Shown: positions 16,503-26,277, counted from the first letter of the stretch. The stretch: DNA of 64,000 bases from Streptomyces coelicoflavus (GCF_003112555.1 NZ_BEWB01000004.1:1-64000); one strand, 5' to 3'. The notes: a model not told the origin generated them from the sequence alone. Translations and numbers: made by a program.

Positions 16503-18020
16503 ATGAGCAGCATCGACCGGAGCCAGTCAGCGGGCGGCACGCGCACCTACGAAGTACGCACCTACGGGTGCCAGATGAACGTCCACGACTCCGAGCGATT
16601 GTCCGGTCTGCTGGAGGACGCGGGCTACGTCCGCGCGCCGGAAAGCGCCGACGGCGACGCCGACGTCGTCGTCTTCAACACCTGCGCCGTACGGGAGAAC
16701 GCCGACAACAAGCTGTACGGCAACCTCGGCCACCTCGCCCCCAAGAAGGCGAGCCGCCCCGGCATGCAGATCGCCGTCGGGGGCTGCCTGGCGCAGAAGG
16801 ACCGCGACACCATCGTGAAGCGGGCCCCCTGGGTGGACGTCGTCTTCGGCACCCACAACATCGGCAAGCTCCCGGTGCTGCTCGAGCGCGCCCGCGTGCA
16901 GGAGGAGGCGCAGGTCGAGATCGCCGAGTCCCTGGAGGCGTTCCCGTCCACGCTGCCCACCCGGCGCGAGAGCGCGTACGCGGCCTGGGTCTCCATCTCC
17001 GTCGGCTGCAACAACACCTGCACCTTCTGCATCGTCCCCGCGTTGCGCGGCAAGGAGAAGGACCGCCGGCCCGGCGACATCCTCGCCGAGGTCGAGGCCC
17101 TGGTCGCCGAGGGCGTCAGCGAGATCACCCTCCTCGGGCAGAACGTCAACGCCTACGGCTCCGACATCGGCGACCGTGAGGCGTTCAGCAAGCTGCTGCG
17201 CGCCTGCGGGAACATCGAGGGCCTGGAGCGTGTCCGCTTCACCTCCCCGCACCCGCGCGACTTCACCGACGACGTCATCACCGCCATGGCCGAGACGCCG
17301 AACGCGATGCCGCAGCTGCACATGCCGCTCCAGTCCGGTTCCGACCCGGTGCTCAAGGCGATGCGCCGCTCCTACCGCCAGGAGCGCTACCTGGGGATCA
17401 TCGAGAAGGTGCGCGCCGCCATCCCGCACGCCGCGATCACCACCGACATCATCGTGGGCTTCCCCGGCGAGACCGAGGAGGACTTCGAGCAGACCCTGCA
17501 CGTGGTCCGCGAGGCCCGCTTCGCCCAGGCCTTCACCTTCCAGTACTCCAAGCGCCCCGGCACCCCGGCCGCCGAGATGGCGGACCAGATCCCCAAGGCG
17601 GTCGTCCAGGAGCGCTACGAGCGCCTGGTCGCCCTCCAGGAGGAGATCTCCTGGGACGAGAACAAGAAGCAGGTCGGCCGCACCCTGGAGCTGATGGTCG
17701 CCGAGGGCGAGGGCCGCAAGGACGGCGCCACCCACCGCCTCTCCGGCCGGGCCCCCGACAACCGCCTGGTGCACTTCACCAAGCCGGAGCAGGAGGTCCG
17801 CCCCGGTGACGTGGTGACCGTCGAGATCACCTACGCCGCCCCGCACCACCTCCTCGCCGAGGGCGCGGTCCTCGACGTGCGCCGCACGCGCGCGGGCGAC
17901 GCCTGGGAGAAGCGCAACACGGCCGAGCAGGCCAAGCCGGCCGGTGTGCTCCTCGGCCTGCCGAAGATCGGCGTCCCCGAGCCCCAGCCGGCCGTGGCGA
18001 GCGGCTGCGGCTGCGACTGA
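16503..18020 (+). CDS. miaB: tRNA-2-methylthio-N6-dimethylallyladenosine synthase MiaB
   Basis: A 505-residue radical-SAM methylthiotransferase. The N-terminal domain holds the three Cys for the auxiliary cluster (Cys23 in TYGCQMN, Cys61 in NTCAVREN, Cys95 in GGCLAQKD). The radical SAM cluster is CNNTCTFC (Cys169, 173, 176), and a C-terminal TRAM domain follows. It adds the methylthio group to i6A37 in tRNAs that read UNN codons, after MiaA acts. ATG 16503 is chosen by comparison with the family; no good ribosome site is visible, so the mRNA may be leaderless or nearly so. miaA lies 1.7 kb downstream on the same strand. Confidence 0.96.
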   Translation: MSSIDRSQSAGGTRTYEVRTYGCQMNVHDSERLSGLLEDAGYVRAPESADGDADVVVFNTCAVRENADNKLYGNLGHLAPKKASRPGMQIAVGGCLAQKDRDTIVKRAPWVDVVFGTHNIGKLPVLLERARVQEEAQVEIAESLEAFPSTLPTRRESAYAAWVSISVGCNNTCTFCIVPALRGKEKDRRPGDILAEVEALVAEGVSEITLLGQNVNAYGSDIGDREAFSKLLRACGNIEGLERVRFTSPHPRDFTDDVITAMAETPNAMPQLHMPLQSGSDPVLKAMRRSYRQERYLGIIEKVRAAIPHAAITTDIIVGFPGETEEDFEQTLHVVREARFAQAFTFQYSKRPGTPAAEMADQIPKAVVQERYERLVALQEEISWDENKKQVGRTLELMVAEGEGRKDGATHRLSGRAPDNRLVHFTKPEQEVRPGDVVTVEITYAAPHHLLAEGAVLDVRRTRAGDAWEKRNTAEQAKPAGVLLGLPKIGVPEPQPAVASGCGCD

Positions 18021-18069
18021 CCGCAGGGGGTGCCGCCGGGGGCGGCGGTACGGGGATACGCTGCCGATC

Positions 18070-18783
18070 ATGCTTGTCGCCGCCGCCGTCTGCCCCTGCC
18101 CGCCGCTCCTCGTACCGGAGGTCGCCGCGGGTGCCGCACCCGAGCTGGACGCCGCACGCGCCGCGTGCACGGACGCGCTGGGCGTGCTCGCCGCGTCCCG
18201 GCCCGACCGGCTGGTGCTCGTCGGGCCCGCGGACGCGGCAGGCCCCGTGGTCCACCCGCAGGGCGCGCGGGGCTCGTTCCGCGGCTTCGGCGTGGACGTG
18301 GACGTGTACCTGGGGGCCGACAGCGGCGACGCGGGCGGCACCGACCTGCCCCACGGTCTGGCCGTGGGCGCCTGGCTGCTCGGGCGGACCGGCTGGACCG
18401 ACGCCCCGGTCGAAGCCGTCGGCGTGGGGGAGGAACTGCCGGCCGGGCGCTGCGCCGCCGTGGGCCGGGACATCGCCGCCGCGTCCGGGCGGACCGCACT
18501 GCTGGTGCTGGGCGACGCCAGCGCCTGCCGCACGCTCAAGGCGCCCGGTTACCTCGACGAGCGGGCGGCGCCCTTCGACGCGGAGGTGGGGCGCGCCCTG
18601 GGCGCGGCCGACCCGGCCGCCCTCGCGGCCCTGGACGTCGCACTGGCCCGCGAACTCAAGGTGTCCGGCCGGGCACCCTGGCAGGTCCTCGCGGGTGCGG
18701 CCGAGGGCACGGACCTCGCCGGCACCCTGCTGTACGAGGACGCGCCGTACGGGGTGGGCTACGTCGCGGCCACCTGGTCGTAG
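18070..18783 (+). CDS. class III extradiol dioxygenase-like protein
   Basis: A 237-residue protein that begins MLVAAAVCPCPPLLVPEV and resembles the subunit-B-like family of class III extradiol dioxygenases and MEMO proteins. The motif LLVLGDASACRTLKAPGYLDE is typical of the actinobacterial branch found between miaB and miaA. The usual metal-binding His pair is not evident: the N-terminal CPCPPLL replaces the HPP motif. The enzymatic activity is therefore doubtful. It starts 50 bp after miaB and may share its transcript. Function unknown. Confidence 0.75.
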   Translation: MLVAAAVCPCPPLLVPEVAAGAAPELDAARAACTDALGVLAASRPDRLVLVGPADAAGPVVHPQGARGSFRGFGVDVDVYLGADSGDAGGTDLPHGLAVGAWLLGRTGWTDAPVEAVGVGEELPAGRCAAVGRDIAAASGRTALLVLGDASACRTLKAPGYLDERAAPFDAEVGRALGAADPAALAALDVALARELKVSGRAPWQVLAGAAEGTDLAGTLLYEDAPYGVGYVAATWS

Positions 18784-18878
18784 CGGCTGAGCGAGCCGTC
18801 GCCGCCGGAGCCCCCGTGCGGACCCGGCGGGCCCACGCGCCCGCGGACCCCGCGGCCCGGGCGCCCGCGGGGCACCCG

Positions 18879-18919
18879 CGGACGGCCCGGAGCAGGGCAT
18901 TCGGCTCCGCGGCCGTCCG
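18879..18919. terminator. convergent stem-loop terminator
   Basis: A 15-bp stem with a one-base bulge (CGGACGGCC-CGGAGC against its complement) between the dioxygenase-like gene and the convergent antitoxin-family gene; it can serve both. Confidence 0.7.
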
Positions 18920-18933
18920 AGGACGCAGGGGAG

Positions 18934-19206
18934 TCAGGAGGCCGGCGGCGGTCCGGCCGGAGGCGTTCCGCCGCCTGTGTCCCCGCCCCCGTCGTCCTCC
19001 TTGTGGGCGAGGCGGTCCATGGCGCCCTTGGCCTTGCCCGTGCCCGTCTGGATGCGGTCGCTGTACTTGCCCTTCGTCCGTTCGTCGACGGTCCGAGCCA
19101 TCTTGTCCAGACCGCGGTCGATCTTGTCGCCGTGCTGCTGGGCGAGGTCGGAGACCTTGCCCTTCGCCGGTTCCAGTCTGGCCTTCAAGTTGTCCAGGAG
19201 ACCCAT
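18934..19206 (-). CDS. small antitoxin-family protein (MT0933-type)
   Basis: A 90-residue, highly charged protein starting MGLLDNLKARLEPAKGKVSD. It contains the Lys/Asp-rich stretch HGDKIDRGLDKMARTVDERTK, characteristic of the MT0933_antitox family of mycobacteria and streptomycetes, and a Gly-Pro-rich tail. The family is named from a predicted toxin-antitoxin pair, but no toxin-like gene is adjacent here, and many actinobacterial copies stand alone. It may simply be a small stress protein. It lies downstream of another short acidic gene on the same strand. Confidence 0.7.
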   Translation of the reverse strand: MGLLDNLKARLEPAKGKVSDLAQQHGDKIDRGLDKMARTVDERTKGKYSDRIQTGTGKAKGAMDRLAHKEDDGGGDTGGGTPPAGPPPAS

Positions 19207-19230
19207 GGTTCGCCTTCCCTCACGGGGCAG

Positions 19231-19509
19231 TCAGGTGCGGGCGCCCTTGTCGGCCTCGTTGTCGACGGCCTCCCCGGCCGACTGCTGCTTGGGGATGCCG
19301 ACGCTCTCCGAGTCGCCGCCCTCGGCGGTGGCCCCGGCGGCTTCGTCGGCCTCCGCCGTGTTCCGGGGACCGGCGTCGGCCGTCTCCGCGGCCTCGGCCG
19401 TAGTCACGTCCGCGGTGCTCCCGGCGTCCGGGGTGTCGGTCCGCGTCTCGGCGACCGACGTCTCCTCGGTGCCCTTCGACCTCCGAAAAAGCCGTGCAAA
19501 AACGCCCAT
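19231..19509 (-). CDS. small acidic conserved protein
   Basis: A 92-residue protein with a short basic N-terminus (MGVFARLFRRSKG) and then a long low-complexity acidic region rich in Ala, Thr, Glu and Asp, ending IPKQQSAGEAVDNEADKGA. No domain or catalytic motif is visible and it is probably disordered. The start is ATG 19509; the longer reading to 19704 would run into the miaA promoter region. It is 24 bp upstream of the antitoxin-family gene and is likely co-transcribed with it. Streptomyces genomes carry similar short proteins next to miaA, but no role is known to me. Confidence 0.6.
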   Translation of the reverse strand: MGVFARLFRRSKGTEETSVAETRTDTPDAGSTADVTTAEAAETADAGPRNTAEADEAAGATAEGGDSESVGIPKQQSAGEAVDNEADKGART

Positions 19510-19691
19510 ATCAACTCCATACGTTACTCGTGCGGGCGAAATCCCGCGGCATCCGGTGCGTCCGTTTGCGTGGCCGGGGCCATGACCCGGTGGTCCGGGG
19601 AGCGGGAACCTCGCAACGGGCAACGACCCCGGCCGCGGACCGTCACGTAACTCGTTCGAGGGCCGGCCGGGAGGTTTGCGAGACTGGTCCG

Positions 19692-20630
19692 GTGAGCAGC
19701 GCACCCCCCGCCCCCCGCGTCATCGCCGTAGTCGGACCCACCGCGGCCGGAAAGTCCGATCTGGGCGTCTTCCTGGCCGACCGGCTCGGCGGCGAGGTCG
19801 TCAACGCCGACTCCATGCAGCTCTACCGTGGGATGGACATCGGCACCGCCAAGCTGACGCCCGAGGAACGCGGTGGCGTCCCGCATCATCTGCTGGACAT
19901 CTGGGACGTGACGGTCGCGGCGTCCGTCGCCGAGTACCAGCGCCTCGCGCGGCAGCGGATCGACGCGCTGCTCGCCGAAGGGCGCTGGCCGGTCCTCGTC
20001 GGCGGTTCCGGCCTCTACGTCCGGGGGGCCGTCGACAACCTGGAGTTCCCCGGCACCGACCCCGAGGTCAGGGCCCGCCTCGAGGAGGAACTCGAGCGGC
20101 ACGGGCCGGGTGCGCTGCACTCCCGTCTGGCCGCCGCCGATCCGGAGGCGGCACGGGCCATCCTGCCCAGCAACGGGCGCCGCATCGTGCGCGCCCTCGA
20201 GGTGATCGAGATCACCGGCAGGCCCTTCACGGCCAACCTCCCCGGCCACGACTCCGTCTACGACACCGTGCAGATCGGCGTCGACGTGGCGCGCCCCGAA
20301 CTGGGCGAGCGCATCGCCGTGCGCGTCGACCGGATGTGGGAGGCCGGTCTGGTCGACGAGGTGCGGGCACTGGAGGCGCAGGGGTTGCGCGAGGGGCGTA
20401 CGGCGTCGCGCGCGCTCGGCTACCAGCAGGTCCTCGCGGCGCTCGCCGGCGAGTGCACGCTGGACGAGGCGCGTGCCGAGACCGTCCGTGCCACCAAGCG
20501 CTTCGCGCGCCGTCAGGACGCGTGGTTCAGGCGCGACCCGCGGGTGCACTGGCTGAGTGGCGGTGTGGCGGATCGCACGGAACTTCCGCGGCTCGCCCTG
20601 TCGTTGGTCGAACGACCGGTTACAGCCTGA
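19692..20630 (+). CDS. miaA: tRNA dimethylallyltransferase MiaA
   Basis: A 312-residue enzyme that transfers a dimethylallyl group to N6 of A37 in tRNAs reading UNN codons; the product is the substrate of MiaB. The P-loop GPTAAGKS is near residue 15, followed by NADSMQLYRGMDIGTAK and GGSGLYVRG, both diagnostic of the family. The C-terminal ATKRFARRQDAWFRRD is also conserved. The GTG start at 19692 agrees with the usual N-terminus. It is divergent from the small acidic gene and followed by a membrane protein gene and dapF, the usual actinobacterial order. Confidence 0.96.
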   Translation: MSSAPPAPRVIAVVGPTAAGKSDLGVFLADRLGGEVVNADSMQLYRGMDIGTAKLTPEERGGVPHHLLDIWDVTVAASVAEYQRLARQRIDALLAEGRWPVLVGGSGLYVRGAVDNLEFPGTDPEVRARLEEELERHGPGALHSRLAAADPEAARAILPSNGRRIVRALEVIEITGRPFTANLPGHDSVYDTVQIGVDVARPELGERIAVRVDRMWEAGLVDEVRALEAQGLREGRTASRALGYQQVLAALAGECTLDEARAETVRATKRFARRQDAWFRRDPRVHWLSGGVADRTELPRLALSLVERPVTA

Positions 20631-20737
20631 TCACGTGATGGCATCGGGACGCTCGGGCCGTCATCCGGGCCTTCGGCGGCGTGCCATCATCGAGCTTCGA
20701 TCGACCGAGTGAGTCCTAGTTGGGAGGGCGCGTGGCG

Positions 20738-21238
20738 ATGGAGGCCGGCCCTCGCGACACCGCACAGAGCACCGAGCACGGCACCCCCGACCACGGTGGA
20801 CCGGGGCCGGACGGCGGCGCCCTGAGCCCCGACGGACCCGACGAGACGCCCGAGGGCGTCGCGGCGGACGGTCCCGAGCCCGACGAGATGTACGGGGACG
20901 AGGTCGAGGTCGAGCTGCGTCCCCAGCGCCGGCTGCGGATCTGGCAGCTCGCGCCCATCGTCTGCCTGGCCGCGCTCGGCTCCCTGATGTTCGCCTTCCC
21001 CCTCGCCTTCGACTTCGGCGACAGCGGCGCCGTGATCGCGATGCTGGGGCTGCTGATCTGCTCCTGTGCGGCCGGCTGGGGCATGATGGCCGCCCGCCGG
21101 GTCGGTTACACGTGGCCGGGCCTCCCGCAGCGGGGCTCGGAGCGCCGTGCCGACTGGCGCACGATCCTCGTCTACGCCCTGGCGGTCGCCGCGGTCGTCG
21201 TCCTGGCCGTGTGGCGGGTCGCCCGCCTGCGGAGCTGA
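20738..21238 (+). CDS. membrane protein of unknown function
   Basis: About 166 residues. The first 60 are acidic and Pro/Gly-rich, followed by EVELRPQRRLRIWQLAPIV and three hydrophobic segments (near residues 67-85, 90-110 and 142-158). No known domain is recognised; small proteins like this are conserved between miaA and dapF in Streptomyces. ATG 20738 is placed ten bases after GGGAGG; a GTG at 20732 is equally possible. Likely located in the cytoplasmic membrane with the acidic region inside. Confidence 0.7.
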   Translation: MEAGPRDTAQSTEHGTPDHGGPGPDGGALSPDGPDETPEGVAADGPEPDEMYGDEVEVELRPQRRLRIWQLAPIVCLAALGSLMFAFPLAFDFGDSGAVIAMLGLLICSCAAGWGMMAARRVGYTWPGLPQRGSERRADWRTILVYALAVAAVVVLAVWRVARLRS

Positions 21239-21306
21239 CGGAGCGCCCCGTCCCGGGCCCGGCCGCCCCTCGTCGCCGCGGCGTGCCCACCCCGTACGAT
21301 CGAGGA

Positions 21307-22200
21307 ATGAGCACGCGGATCGCCTTCCTCAAGGGGCACGGCACCGAGAACGACTTCGTGATCGTTCCCGACCCGGAGAACGCCCTCGACCTGCCCGCCG
21401 CCGCCGTCGCCGCCCTGTGCGACCGCCGCGCGGGACTCGGCGGGGACGGACTGCTGCACGTGGTGCGGTCCGCGGCGCACCCCGAGGCCAAGGGCATGGC
21501 CGCCGAGGCCGAGTGGTTCATGGACTACCGCAACGGCGACGGCTCGGTCGCGGAGATGTGCGGCAACGGCGTGCGGGTCTTCGCGCGCTACCTCCAGCGC
21601 GCCGGGCATGCCGCCGAGGGCGACCTCGCCATCGCGACCCGCGGGGGCGTCAAGCGCGTGCACATCGCCAAGGCCGGGTCCGGCAGCGGCTCCGCCGAGG
21701 GTGACGTCACCGTCGGCATGGGGCGCGCGCGGCTCCCCGAAGGCGACGTCGAGGTGAGCGTCGGCGAGCGCAGCTGGCCCGCGCGGAACGTCAGCATGGG
21801 CAACCCGCACGCCGTCGCCTTCGTCGCCGACCTCGCCCACGCCGGCGACCTGTACGCCGCGCCCTCCCACGCGCCGGCCGGTGCCTATCCGGACGGGGTC
21901 AACGTCGAGTTCGTGGTCGACCGGGGCCCCGGTCACGTCGCGATGCGCGTGCACGAGCGCGGTTCCGGGGAGACCCGCTCCTGCGGCACCGGCGCCTGCG
22001 CCGTCGCCGTCGCCACCGCCCGCCGGGACGGCGCCGACCCGGCGGTCACCGGCACCCCGGCCACGTACACCGTCGACGTGCCCGGCGGCACCCTGGTGAT
22101 CACCGAGCGCCCGGACGGCGAGATCGAGATGACCGGGCCCGCGGTGATCGTCGCGGAGGGTGAGTTCGACTCCGCCTGGCTGGAAGGGGTACTCGCCTGA
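21307..22200 (+). CDS. dapF: diaminopimelate epimerase DapF
   Basis: A 297-residue pyridoxal-independent epimerase that converts LL- to meso-diaminopimelate for lysine synthesis. Streptomyces peptidoglycan uses the LL form, so this enzyme mainly serves lysine. The two catalytic cysteines are Cys85 in EMCGNGVR and Cys226 in RSCGTGACA, and the substrate loop GHGTENDFVIV opens the protein. Length is normal for actinobacteria. The ATG follows a short GAGGA. It is followed, after 246 bp, by the RelA/SpoT-type gene. Confidence 0.96.
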   Translation: MSTRIAFLKGHGTENDFVIVPDPENALDLPAAAVAALCDRRAGLGGDGLLHVVRSAAHPEAKGMAAEAEWFMDYRNGDGSVAEMCGNGVRVFARYLQRAGHAAEGDLAIATRGGVKRVHIAKAGSGSGSAEGDVTVGMGRARLPEGDVEVSVGERSWPARNVSMGNPHAVAFVADLAHAGDLYAAPSHAPAGAYPDGVNVEFVVDRGPGHVAMRVHERGSGETRSCGTGACAVAVATARRDGADPAVTGTPATYTVDVPGGTLVITERPDGEIEMTGPAVIVAEGEFDSAWLEGVLA

Positions 22201-22446
22201 ACCACGACCCGGTGACCACGGCCGAGGTGAACCACAGCCCGGTCCATGACACTCAGTGCGAAAACGTAAACCCTCGGACCATCGCTCGAATGGGTGATCC
22301 GTTTCACGCTCGGCGAGAGGCGGTCGGCCGCACGTGATGGGCTCGATAGCATCAAGCACCGGCCCGGACGGGGGACCGACACCATCCCCTGAGCCGTGTC
22401 CGCCCTGGGATTCCCCGTCCGCCGGTCCGTGCAGCCGGAGGTGCCC

Positions 22447-24615
22447 ATGAACGCGGAGGCCGTGAATCCAACGAGTCCGGGTCCTGTGCCGCCCGCGGCC
22501 ACCGGTGCCGTCGCGCCGGCGCCCCGCAGGAAGTCCCGCCCCCGGATCGACCTGCGCCGCCTCGGCCGCGCCGCCCTGCTCGGCTCCACCACCCGAAGCC
22601 GGGGCCTGCCCGACGCCATCGGCCACGTCGTCGAGGCCCACCGCGCCCACCACCCCGACGCCGACCTCGACCCGCTGCGCCGCGCCTACGTCCTCGCCGA
22701 GTCCTCGCACCGCGGACAGATGCGCAAGAGCGGCGAGCCCTACATCACCCACCCCCTCGCCGTCACCCTGATCCTCGCCGAACTCGGCGCCGAGACCACC
22801 ACCCTGACCGCCTCCCTCCTGCACGACACCGTCGAGGACACCGAGGTGACGCTCGACCAGGTCGGCGAGCAGTTCGGCGCCGAGGTCCGCTACCTCGTCG
22901 ACGGCGTCACCAAACTGGAGAAGGTCGACTACGGCGCCGCCGCCGAACCCGAGACCTTCCGCAAGATGCTCCTCGCCACCGGCAACGACGTCCGCGTGAT
23001 GTCGATCAAACTCGCCGACCGGCTGCACAACATGCGCACCCTCGGCGTCATGCGCCGCGAGAAGCAGGAACGCATCGCCAAGGTCACCCGCGACGTCCTC
23101 ATCCCGCTCGCCGAACGGCTCGGCGTCCAGGCGCTCAAGTCCGAGCTGGAGGACCTGGTCTTCGCGGTCATGCACCCCGAGGAGTACGCGCACACGCGGG
23201 AGCTGGTCCAGGAGAACGCCGCCCGCGCGGACGACCCGCTGGCCGCCGTCGCCGACGAGGTGCGGGGCGTGCTGCGCGAGGCCGACATCCAGGCCGAGAT
23301 CCTCATCCGCCCGCGCCACTTCGTCTCCCTGCACCGCGTCTCCCGCAAGCGCGGCACGCTCCGGGGCGCGGACTTCGGCCGCCTCCTGGTGCTCGTCCAG
23401 GAGGACGCCGACTGCTACGCCGTCCTCGGCGAGCTCCACACCTGTATGACGCCCGTCGTCTCGGAGTTCAAGGACTTCATCGCCGTCCCCAAGTTCAACC
23501 TCTACCAGTCGCTGCACACGGCGGTGGCCCGGGCGCAGGACGGCCAGGTCGTCGAGGTCCTCATCCGCACCCACCAGATGCACAAGGTCGCCGAGGCGGG
23601 TGTGGTCGCGCTCGGCAACCCGTACGCCCAGCCGTCCGACGACCAGAGCGCGGGCGACGGCGAGCGCGCCGACCCCACCCGCCCCGGCTGGCTCTCCCGG
23701 CTGCTCGACTGGCAGCGCGGAGCCCCCGACCCCGACACCTTCTGGTCCACCCTCCGCGAGGACCTCGCCCAGGACCGCGAAATCACCGTCTTCCGGCCCG
23801 ACGGCGGCACCCTCGGCCTCCCCGACGGCGCGACCTGCGTCGACGCCGCCTACGCCCAGTACGGGGAGGACGCCCACGCGACCATCGGCGCCCGGGTCAA
23901 CGGCCGCCTGGCGACCATGAGCACGGTGCTGCGGGACGGCGACACCGTGCAGCTCCTGATGGGCCAGGACCCGGCCTCCGAGCCCTCCAGGGAGTGGCTC
24001 GAGCACGCCCGCACGCCCGTCGCGCGGATCGCCATCCAGCGCCGGCTCGCCGCCCACCCCGAGCACGCGCCGGAGACGGACGAGCCGACCCGCGGCCCCG
24101 CCGCACCCGGCGCCCACCCCGCCGCCCCGCGCCCGGCAGCGGACGCACCGCCCGCCCGCACCGCCGCCGACGTCCTCGTCGACCCGCCGGGCGCCACCGT
24201 ACGGCTGGCGGGCTGCTGCACACCCGTACCCCCGGACGAGATCACCGGCTTCGCCGTGCGCGGGGGAGTGGTGACCGTGCACCGCGCGGAGTGCGCCGTG
24301 GTGGCGCGCATGAAGAGCGCCGGCCGCGCGGAGGTCGGGGTGCGCTGGGGGGAGAGCACCGGCTGCCGGGTGACCCTGCTCGCCGAATCGTTCGGCCGCC
24401 CCCACCTCCTGGCCGACCTCACCGAGGCCATGGCCGTCGAGGGCGCCGAAATCGTCTCCGCGACCGTCGAACCCCCGGACAACCAGCGGGTCCGGCACAG
24501 CTACACCGTCCTGCTCCCGGACGCGGCCCGGCTGCCCGCCCTGATGCGCGCCATGCGCGACGTGGCCGGCGTGTACGACGTCAGCCGGGCCCAGCCGCAG
24601 CCGACCGGCGCCTGA
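22447..24615 (+). CDS. rshA: RelA/SpoT-homologue RshA
   Basis: A 722-residue protein with the long RSH layout: HD hydrolase domain (His88, His102 and His126-Asp127 in LLHDTVEDT are intact), synthetase-like domain (FKDFIAVPKFNLYQSLHT), TGS domain (near 425-490), a CC region (GCCTPVPPDEITGF) and a C-terminal ACT domain. The synthetase part is altered: the basic stretch before RHFVSLHRVSRK and the Arg normally found in the YDLxAxR motif do not fit the consensus. This protein is therefore more likely a ppGpp hydrolase or regulator than a strong synthetase. It matches the second RSH protein described in S. coelicolor as rshA. The ATG at 22447 follows GGAGG by six bases. Confidence 0.88.
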   Translation: MNAEAVNPTSPGPVPPAATGAVAPAPRRKSRPRIDLRRLGRAALLGSTTRSRGLPDAIGHVVEAHRAHHPDADLDPLRRAYVLAESSHRGQMRKSGEPYITHPLAVTLILAELGAETTTLTASLLHDTVEDTEVTLDQVGEQFGAEVRYLVDGVTKLEKVDYGAAAEPETFRKMLLATGNDVRVMSIKLADRLHNMRTLGVMRREKQERIAKVTRDVLIPLAERLGVQALKSELEDLVFAVMHPEEYAHTRELVQENAARADDPLAAVADEVRGVLREADIQAEILIRPRHFVSLHRVSRKRGTLRGADFGRLLVLVQEDADCYAVLGELHTCMTPVVSEFKDFIAVPKFNLYQSLHTAVARAQDGQVVEVLIRTHQMHKVAEAGVVALGNPYAQPSDDQSAGDGERADPTRPGWLSRLLDWQRGAPDPDTFWSTLREDLAQDREITVFRPDGGTLGLPDGATCVDAAYAQYGEDAHATIGARVNGRLATMSTVLRDGDTVQLLMGQDPASEPSREWLEHARTPVARIAIQRRLAAHPEHAPETDEPTRGPAAPGAHPAAPRPAADAPPARTAADVLVDPPGATVRLAGCCTPVPPDEITGFAVRGGVVTVHRAECAVVARMKSAGRAEVGVRWGESTGCRVTLLAESFGRPHLLADLTEAMAVEGAEIVSATVEPPDNQRVRHSYTVLLPDAARLPALMRAMRDVAGVYDVSRAQPQPTGA

Positions 24616-24724
24616 TCCGGCGCGCCGTGCCGGAGCCGGGGCGGGACACCCGGGGCGTACCCGTTCGGGTGCTCCGGGCGCGCGCCGTCGCCGCGGGGCG
24701 CGCGTGCGCTGGTAGCCGTGAGGG

Positions 24725-26263
24725 ATGCTGCACACCCCTCACCCCCCGACTCCGCGACCCCGCGCACGCTCCCGGCGCCGGCTCGGGGCCGGGGCGCTCC
24801 TCGCCTCCGCCGTCTCCGTCTGCCTGGTCGCCGCGAGCGCACCGCCGGCCCCGTTGGGCGTCGGCGACCGCCTCTTCCCGCAGCTGGGCAACCCCGGCTA
24901 CGACGTGACGGCGTACGACCTCGCCTTCACCTACTCCGGCGACAACAGCAAGCCCCTGAAGGCCGTCACCACCATCGACGCCCGGACGACTGCCGACCTG
25001 GACCGGATCAACCTCGACTTCGCCCACGGAAAGGTCGACTCCGTCGAGGTCGACGGGGAGCCCGCAGGCTTCGTTACCGCCGGTGAGGACCTCGTCGTCA
25101 CGCCCGAGGACGAGCTGGACGAGGGTGAACGCACCCGGATCACCGTGCGGCACAGCAGCGACCCCGTGTACTCCGAGGACCGCCCGGGCGGCTGGGTGCG
25201 CACCGCCGACGGACTCGCCATGGCCAACCAGGCGGACGTCGCCCACCTGGTGTTCCCCTGCAACGACCACCCCTCCGACAAGGCACGGTTCACCTTCCGC
25301 ATCACCGCCCCCGACGGGCTCACGGCCGTCGCCAGCGGCCTGCCGGCCGGCGTGGACCGCACCGGCGGCTCGACCACCTGGACCTACCGCGGCGAACACC
25401 CCATGGCCACCGAGCTGGCCCAGGTGTCCATCGGCCGCTCCACGGTGCTGCACCGGACCGGCCCGCACGGACTGCCCGTCCGGGACGTCGTGCCGACGAA
25501 GCACCGCGCGGCGCTCGAACCGTGGCTGGCGAAGACCCCCGGTCAGATCGCGTGGATGGAGGAGAAGGTCGGGCGCTACCCCTTCGAGACCTACGGCCTG
25601 CTGATGGCCGACGCCACCACCGGCTTCGAACTCGAGACCCAGACGCTCACCCTCTTCGAGCGGGAGCTGTTCACCGAGCCGGCCTACCCGAAGTGGTACG
25701 TCGAGTCGATCATGGTGCACGAGCTGGCCCACTCGTGGTTCGGCAACAGCGTCAGCCCGGCCACCTGGTCCGACCTGTGGCTCAACGAGGGACACGCCAC
25801 CTGGTACGAGGCCCTGTACGCCGAGGAGACCGCCGGCAAACCCATGGCCGAGCGCATGAAGGCCGCCTACGGGGCCTCCGACCGCTGGCGCACCGCGGGC
25901 GGACCGCCCGCCGCGCCGAAGCCGCCGAAGAACGGCAGCAAGACCGGGATCTTCCGCTCCAACGTGTACGACGGCGCCGCGCTCGTGCTCTACGCCCTGC
26001 GCCAGGAGATCGGCGAAGCCGCCTTCGCGCGCCTCGAGCGCACGTGGGTCGCCCGCAACCAGGACGGCACCGCGACGACCGCCGACTTCGTCCGGCTCGC
26101 CGCCGAGATCTCCGGCCGCGACCTCGGCGCCTTCTTCCAGGCCTGGCTGTACGGGGAGAAGACCCCGCCGATGCCCGGCCACCCGGACTGGAAGCAGACC
26201 CCCGTCGGGAAGGCCGCCGGGAAGACACCCGCCCAGGCGTCGGGGAAGGCACACGGGGAATAA
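24725..26263 (+). CDS. secreted M1-family zinc metallopeptidase
   Basis: A 512-residue aminopeptidase-like protein. The N-terminus carries RSRRRLGAG and a hydrophobic core, a signal peptide that could be Tat- or Sec-type. The zinc site is complete: HELAH at residues 332-336 and the third ligand Glu355 in LWLNEGHATW. The substrate motif that is GAMEN in classical M1 enzymes appears as TTGFELETQ here. Only the N-terminal beta domain and the catalytic domain are present. It should cleave N-terminal residues from peptides outside the cell. The gene stands between rshA and hflX and ends near a weak stem-loop. Confidence 0.88.
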   Translation: MLHTPHPPTPRPRARSRRRLGAGALLASAVSVCLVAASAPPAPLGVGDRLFPQLGNPGYDVTAYDLAFTYSGDNSKPLKAVTTIDARTTADLDRINLDFAHGKVDSVEVDGEPAGFVTAGEDLVVTPEDELDEGERTRITVRHSSDPVYSEDRPGGWVRTADGLAMANQADVAHLVFPCNDHPSDKARFTFRITAPDGLTAVASGLPAGVDRTGGSTTWTYRGEHPMATELAQVSIGRSTVLHRTGPHGLPVRDVVPTKHRAALEPWLAKTPGQIAWMEEKVGRYPFETYGLLMADATTGFELETQTLTLFERELFTEPAYPKWYVESIMVHELAHSWFGNSVSPATWSDLWLNEGHATWYEALYAEETAGKPMAERMKAAYGASDRWRTAGGPPAAPKPPKNGSKTGIFRSNVYDGAALVLYALRQEIGEAAFARLERTWVARNQDGTATTADFVRLAAEISGRDLGAFFQAWLYGEKTPPMPGHPDWKQTPVGKAAGKTPAQASGKAHGE

Positions 26264-26277
26264 GCCGGTGACGAGAC

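Noticed and set aside
21172..24735. Open frame of 1187 codons on the minus strand across dapF and rshA
   Set aside because: It is antisense to two certain genes. Its translation is Gly/Ala/Val/Asp-biased without any domain, as expected for the mirror of high-GC coding DNA.
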